This document shows positions 4,625 through 7,933 of a stretch of DNA of 7,933 nt, in pieces. Source of the stretch: Lysobacterales bacterium (lineage in GTDB: Bacteria > Pseudomonadota > Gammaproteobacteria > Xanthomonadales > SZUA-36); contig JARFQZ010000099.1 of assembly GCA_029287515.1 (NCBI GenBank), positions 1 to 7,933 on the forward strand, read 5' to 3'. The notes under the pieces were generated by a model. That model was not told the DNA's origin. It was given only the letters and a program-made list of their open reading frames with translations, and searched no databases. Made by a program: the position numbers and the translations under genes. Positions within the stretch are counted from its first letter, which is position 1. The number at the start of each line of letters is the position of its first letter.

Positions 4625-7062
4625 TGGCCGTGGTATCACTGGCCCTGACACCCGGTGCCGTCATCGACCAGCTGCGTATCGACCGTGAACTGGGTCACGG
4701 CGCATTCGGTATCACTTACCTGGTCACTGACTTGCAGTCGAACCAGTCTTTCGCCCTCAAGGAATACCTGCCGAGAAACCTTGTTTCGCGGAGCCAGGAT
4801 GGCCGGCTCAGTCCTTCCGGCCAGGAACATGAAGAGACCTATCGTTCCGGTTTGAATCATTTCCTGGAAGAAGGCCGGCTGGTTGCCCGCCTCAGGCATG
4901 CCAATATTGTCGAGGTGCTTCGTTGCTTCGAGGCCAACGGCACCGCCTACCTGCTGATGCCTCATTACCGGGGCGAGCCGCTGGACAAGCTCTTAAAGCG
5001 CAGCGGTACGTTCAGGCCTGACGAAGCGCTGGCGCTTTCCCGGCCGCTGCTGGACGCCCTTCAGTACATCCACGGGCAGGGATTGATTCACCAGGACATC
5101 AAGCCTGCGAATATTTACATCACCGAGAGCGGCCAGCCCATCTTGCTGGATTTTGGCGCTGCCGGGCAGCGGCTCGAGGCTGCCACGTCAACCCGCTGGA
5201 AGCTGGGCAGCGAAGGTTACGCCGCCCTCGAACAATCCGAGCCCGATGGCCCCATTGGCCCCTGGACGGATATTTACGGTATGGCGGCAACACTCTACCG
5301 CTGCGTCAGCGGAAAAATTCCGGTGGCTGCAGTTCAACGCAAACGTGCTGTCCGCCAAGGGGAAGCGGACCCGCTCACAGCGATCGAAAAACTCGTGCCG
5401 GGCCAGGAATTCTCCGCCATCCACAACGCAGTAAACCAGGGCCTGGCATTAAGTCATGACTCACGGCCTCAAACCGTCGCACAATGGCGGCCGGCTTTCA
5501 GCCGGGACAGTCAGACCAGGCGCGGCAGCGGAGCCGTCGCCGGAGGCATCGAACAGGAAGGGAGGGAGTGGCTGCCGATCGTTCTGCTGAGCATTTTTGG
5601 TGTCATCCTGATCGCCGCTGTCATCTACCTGTTCACCGGCATGAGGCCGGACGCTGAAGGGCCGGGTTCGGACCCTGCCGCGGCAGATACTGATCCGCCC
5701 CGCCAGTCCGGTCAGCCCAGGTTTGCCTCTCCCGAGGAGACGGCGCGCTGGAAATCCGCCCTGGACGCGGATACGGCTTATGGTTATCAGAAATTCATGG
5801 AAGACTTCCCTGATTCCATCCACGAAGACCAGGCACTGGTGCACCTGGAAAGGCTTGACCACCAGGCCTGGGGGTACGCAGAAGCCGAAGGCACACGGGG
5901 TGCCATCGACACCTATTTACAGAGTTTTCCGGAAGGCCTGCACGTGGCCGACGCTGATATCCTGTTGCATGAGCTGAAGCTCGCCGAGGAGGCGGCCCAG
6001 CGGGAACTGGCTGAAAAACAACAACAGGACAATGAGGCATGGCAACGCGCCGCCGCTGAACGCTCGCTGGAATTTATCGACCAGTACCTGTCCGACTGGC
6101 CCGGTGGCCTGCACGGTGACGAAGCCCGTGCTTTGCGCAAGCAAATCGAAAGCGACATCAATGATTCGAAAGCATTCGAGGCGGCACGCAAACTGAACAC
6201 GATCGATGCCTATGAATCCTACAAAAATGCTTTCCCCCGGGGCCGCCACGTCGCCCAGGCGCTGCAGGCCATAGATGACCTGACCCTCCGCCCCGGAAAA
6301 ACCTTCAGGGATTGCGCCGACTGTCCCACGATGATGGTCGTTCCTGCAGGATCATTCTGGCAAGGGTCTGAAGATACGGCCCCGCTGGCGCTGAAAATGG
6401 AAACACCAAGACGCATGGTCACCATAGCCGAACCCTTTGCAGTCGGTGTCTTTGAAATCACGATGGCGCAATGGGACTTGTGCGTGACTGACGGCGCCTG
6501 CGACAACCGGCCGCCCGATAATGGCTGGGGACGTGGTTCGAGGCCGGTTATCATGATTTCCTGGAACGACGCGCAGCAATACACCAACTGGCTGAGCAAG
6601 AAGACCGGCCAGTCCTACAGCCTGCCCAGCGAAAGCCAGTGGGAATATTTCGCCCGTGCAGGCGAAGAAAGCGATTGGCTGGGCGGCAGCGCGGCCAGCG
6701 TGTGCACGTTCGGAAACATCGCTGGCGGAGAATCCGGATTCAAATGGCAGCACGAGGAGTGCAGCGACACTGCCGCAATCGGGACACTGCCGGTGGGCTC
6801 GTTAAGAGCCAATGCTTTTGGCATTCACGACGTCGTGGGTAACGTCGCAGAATGGACACTGGATTGCATGAACCTTTCCTACCTGGATGCGCCCGCCGAT
6901 GGCGGCGCCTGGGGCCGGGGAATCTGCAGTTCCCGCATGACCCGCGGAGGGTCCTGGTTTACCGGGTCGAAGGAAGTCAGGCTGCCTGCCAGGTTCAATC
7001 TGAAGAATGGGGATCGCAACGACTTTACTGGGTTGCGTGTGGTGCGGCGGATTGAGGAGTAG
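4624..7062 (+). CDS. Transmembrane Ser/Thr kinase with periplasmic repeats and FGE-sulfatase (SUMF1) domain
   Basis: The 812-residue product begins with a cytoplasmic Hanks-type kinase (about 15-290): glycine loop G24-H-G-A-F-G29, ATP lysine K46 in A-L-K-E-Y-L-P, catalytic H156-Q-D158 with K160 and N163, D176-F-G178, and T-D-I-Y-G for the DxxxG helix. The catalytic residues are all present, so it should be active. Q157 replaces the usual Arg (non-RD type) and the APE motif reads A-L-E. A membrane helix spans 316-339. Four repeats of 40-57 residues (starting near 376, 416, 473 and 518), each with a Y/F-x-x-F/W-P-x-x-x-H core, form a TPR-like stalk. Residues 560-812 are an FGE-sulfatase domain opening C-A-D-C-P, with G-N-V-A-E-W and R-G-G-S-W. 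The copper-binding Cys pair of true formylglycine-generating enzymes is absent after R-G-G-S-W, so a binding or sensor role is likely. It resembles type VI PpkA and TagR fused into one chain (inference). Confidence 0.92.
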   Translation: MAVVSLALTPGAVIDQLRIDRELGHGAFGITYLVTDLQSNQSFALKEYLPRNLVSRSQDGRLSPSGQEHEETYRSGLNHFLEEGRLVARLRHANIVEVLRCFEANGTAYLLMPHYRGEPLDKLLKRSGTFRPDEALALSRPLLDALQYIHGQGLIHQDIKPANIYITESGQPILLDFGAAGQRLEAATSTRWKLGSEGYAALEQSEPDGPIGPWTDIYGMAATLYRCVSGKIPVAAVQRKRAVRQGEADPLTAIEKLVPGQEFSAIHNAVNQGLALSHDSRPQTVAQWRPAFSRDSQTRRGSGAVAGGIEQEGREWLPIVLLSIFGVILIAAVIYLFTGMRPDAEGPGSDPAAADTDPPRQSGQPRFASPEETARWKSALDADTAYGYQKFMEDFPDSIHEDQALVHLERLDHQAWGYAEAEGTRGAIDTYLQSFPEGLHVADADILLHELKLAEEAAQRELAEKQQQDNEAWQRAAAERSLEFIDQYLSDWPGGLHGDEARALRKQIESDINDSKAFEAARKLNTIDAYESYKNAFPRGRHVAQALQAIDDLTLRPGKTFRDCADCPTMMVVPAGSFWQGSEDTAPLALKMETPRRMVTIAEPFAVGVFEITMAQWDLCVTDGACDNRPPDNGWGRGSRPVIMISWNDAQQYTNWLSKKTGQSYSLPSESQWEYFARAGEESDWLGGSAASVCTFGNIAGGESGFKWQHEECSDTAAIGTLPVGSLRANAFGIHDVVGNVAEWTLDCMNLSYLDAPADGGAWGRGICSSRMTRGGSWFTGSKEVRLPARFNLKNGDRNDFTGLRVVRRIEE
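5749..6294 (+). repeat. Four degenerate TPR-like protein repeats in the kinase stalk
   Basis: Four copies start near residues 376 (W-K-S-A), 416 (W-G-Y-A), 473 (W-Q-R-A) and 518 (F-E-A-A). Each has an aromatic start, a Y-x-x-F/W-P-x-G/S-x-H turn and an Ala/Leu-rich second helix. Copy 2 carries an extra charged, Gln-rich helix of about 15 residues. DNA identity between copies is low, so they are old duplications. They lie on the periplasmic side between the membrane helix and the SUMF1 domain and probably act as a spacer or protein-binding stalk. Confidence 0.6.
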
Positions 7063-7073
7063 GTATGGAACCC

Positions 7074-7134
7074 GCTTTTTGGCGGGCAGGTGCTTCTTTG
7101 CCTGCGGCAAAACCGTCCCTGCCCGCCAAAAAGC
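7074..7134. repeat. 17-bp perfect inverted repeat with nested hairpin after the kinase gene
   Basis: Arms GCTTTTTGGCGGGCAGG (7074-7090) and its exact reverse complement (7118-7134) flank a 27-base loop that itself holds the hairpin TTTGCC-TGC-GGCAAA (7097-7111). It starts 12 bases after the kinase stop. The RNA would be very stable and could act as a transcription end or mRNA 3' stabiliser. It is not a canonical intrinsic terminator: T5 lies at the outer side of the left arm and A5 in the right arm, with no T-run downstream on either strand. The inner part is REP-like. Confidence 0.6.
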
Positions 7135-7192
7135 TGGTCTATGGAGTAATTGTTGTAGTGGTGCCTTCGGCGAAACCGCTCCCGGTGGTTTC
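7100..7192 (-). repeat. Pair of REP-like extragenic units
   Basis: Two related units lie in the same orientation: GCCTGCGGCAAAACCGTCCC (7100-7119) and a second of 21 bases at 7163-7183 beginning GCCTTCGGCGAAACCG. On the minus strand they read GGGA(G)CGGTTT(T/C)GCCG(C/A)AGGC, the style of REP palindromes common between genes in Pseudomonas and relatives. The second unit also allows the stem GAAACC/GGTTTC (7172-7177 with 7187-7192). No RAYT transposase is in view. The rest of 7063-7258 shows nothing else convincing except a weak start region for the next gene. Confidence 0.45.
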
Positions 7193-7242
7193 TGCGCTAG
7201 TTATCGCAGTGAACTTTAGCTTCAGCTGCCATTCAGGGAAAT

Positions 7243-7252
7243 AGGGCATAAT
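7243..7252 (+). promoter_or_regulatory. Weak start signals before the 7259 gene
   Basis: AGGG at 7243-7246 lies 12 bases before ATG 7259 but six bases before an in-frame TTG at 7253, which would add two residues. CATAAT (7247-7252) resembles a -10 box, without a clear -35, and would give an almost leaderless transcript. The signals conflict, so neither is firm. Confidence 0.22.
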
Positions 7253-7258
7253 TTGAGT

Positions 7259-7933
7259 ATGGTCAGGTTGGTTTTTCATTTTGGGGTTGTTTTGCTGCTG
7301 TGGTCTGGTGGTGCGGGGGTTTTTGCGCAGGACTCGGGGCAGAGCGGGGATGACGATGACTCCAGCACGCGGACCGAGCAGACGGATGAGTCCTACCGGC
7401 AGCAGATGGAGCTGGAGTATGCGCGGGACCGTGACCGGACTTACATCGACAACACCTACACCCAGAAAGCGGACCTGGAAAAAATCGACAAGTTGCCGGA
7501 GGAGTCACGGGACAACATCCGGGATCAGCTGGTCGACGTCATCATGGAGAACGGCGAGTGGGAACCCAAGGATGCGCTTGGCGAGTACCCCTATACGCCG
7601 ACAGCGGCCGCCGAAGCCGATCCGGAGTTGAAACAACAGGAACAGGAAGCCTGGGAAGAGCAGATCGAGAAATACCACGAGCGGGAGGCAGCCGCGTTCG
7701 GCACTCACCGCGGTCCGGTGGCCGGTCCGGGTAATCCCACCGGGCAGGAAGGCGGCCAGCAGGGCCAGGATTCACAACAGGGGCAGCAGGGAGGTCAACA
7801 GGGCAGTGGCCAGGGCGGCCAGTCAGGCGGTGAAGGAAGCAGCGGTGCCGGCTCGGAAGGGACCTATGAGCCCTACCAGTCCAGTTCAAGCAGTTCCGAA
7901 GATGAGGTCAGCACTGCAGGTGTCTCTGAAAGC
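7259..7933 (+). CDS. Secreted protein with Gly/Gln/Ser-rich low-complexity tail, 3' end outside the window
   Basis: The frame from ATG 7259 stays open for 225 codons to the window edge, so the gene is partial at its 3' end. Residues 1-23 form a signal peptide (hydrophobic core V-V-L-L-L-W, cleavage after V-F-A before Gln). Residues about 24-155 are very hydrophilic, with charged helical stretches (for example M-E-L-E-Y-A-R-D-R-D-R and K-Q-Q-E-Q-E-A-W-E-E). Residues about 156-201 are Gly/Gln/Ser-rich with imperfect G-Q-Q-G repeats, followed by a Ser-rich segment. I do not recognise a family. It is separated from the kinase operon by the inverted repeat and REP-like units, so it may be its own transcription unit; whether it belongs to the same system is unknown. 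An overlapping 116-codon frame at 7281-7631 lacks a signal peptide and ends early, and is judged a shadow. Confidence 0.75.
   Translation, partial: MVRLVFHFGVVLLLWSGGAGVFAQDSGQSGDDDDSSTRTEQTDESYRQQMELEYARDRDRTYIDNTYTQKADLEKIDKLPEESRDNIRDQLVDVIMENGEWEPKDALGEYPYTPTAAAEADPELKQQEQEAWEEQIEKYHEREAAAFGTHRGPVAGPGNPTGQEGGQQGQDSQQGQQGGQQGSGQGGQSGGEGSSGAGSEGTYEPYQSSSSSSEDEVSTAGVSES
7738..7860 (+). repeat. Low-complexity Gly/Gln coding repeats
   Basis: Imperfect short units of the GGCCAG / CAGCAGGG type encode a Gly/Gln-rich stretch, shading into Gly/Ser. The copies vary at third positions, so the selection appears to be on protein composition rather than recent slippage. Such regions are usually flexible or self-associating linkers in secreted proteins. 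Confidence 0.55.

Noticed and set aside
6901..7062. Diversity-generating retroelement target in the C-terminal SUMF1 (C-type-lectin-like) domain
   Set aside because: DGR targets often use this fold, but the C-terminal codons are not enriched in AAC/AAT, and no template repeat or reverse transcriptase is in the window.
2..7062. Type VI secretion locus
   Set aside because: Kinase, FHA and SUMF1 parts match its regulatory pathway, but no Tss structural gene, ClpV, Hcp or VgrG is in the window.
7281..7631. 116-codon frame on the plus strand
   Set aside because: It overlaps the signal-peptide protein from 7259 in another frame, is rich in Arg/Thr/Ser as shadow frames are, and has no recognisable domain.
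1..7933. CRISPR array, tRNA, rRNA or insertion sequence
   Set aside because: No regularly spaced direct repeats, no cloverleaf or rRNA-like segment and no transposase frame were seen.

Overview
The window looks like chromosomal DNA from a Gram-negative, moderately GC-rich proteobacterium, most likely a gammaproteobacterium. The reasons are Sec signal peptides ending in A-x-A followed by Gln, inner-membrane and periplasmic domain layouts, TolQ/TolR-type motifs, a strong G/C preference at third codon positions, and REP-like intergenic palindromes. The taxonomic call is inference; no rRNA, tRNA or classical marker gene is present.

Layout. Positions 2-640 and 637-1575 encode two paralogous von Willebrand A (VWA) proteins whose genes overlap by GTGA. 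The first is cut by the window edge and has an intact metal site. The second has a TolR/ExbD-like N-terminal helix, a coiled coil and a VWA domain with a damaged metal site. A small minus-strand gene (1953-1564) converges on them; it encodes a disordered Thr/Asp/Pro-rich head and a short FHA-like tail. Starting back to back with it, a tight plus-strand operon follows: a cytoplasmic FHA protein (1985-2416), a MotA/TolQ/ExbB-type channel protein (2416-3159), a secreted and membrane-anchored protein with a catalytically dead trypsin-like domain outside and an FHA domain inside (3173-4624), and a large receptor-like Ser/Thr kinase with a periplasmic repeat region and an FGE-sulfatase (SUMF1) domain (4624-7062). 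A 196-base intergenic stretch (7063-7258) carries a 17-bp perfect inverted repeat and two REP-like units. A separate secreted protein gene starts at 7259 and runs off the right edge.

How the genes may work together (inference). The kinase would phosphorylate Thr residues in the cytoplasm under control of its periplasmic sensor. Two or three FHA modules would read phospho-Thr. The TolQ-like protein and the TolR-like helix fused to VWA would form a proton-driven stator-like unit whose periplasmic VWA and pseudoprotease domains act on an envelope target. The closest established parallels are the threonine phosphorylation pathway of type VI secretion (PpkA, Fha1, TagR), the TerY-P triads and the ZorAB/TolQR/ExbBD motors. 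No secretion apparatus gene, no Ter gene, no PP2C phosphatase and no Zorya nuclease or helicase gene is in the window, so this is best treated as a candidate uncharacterised envelope phospho-signalling and force-coupling module.
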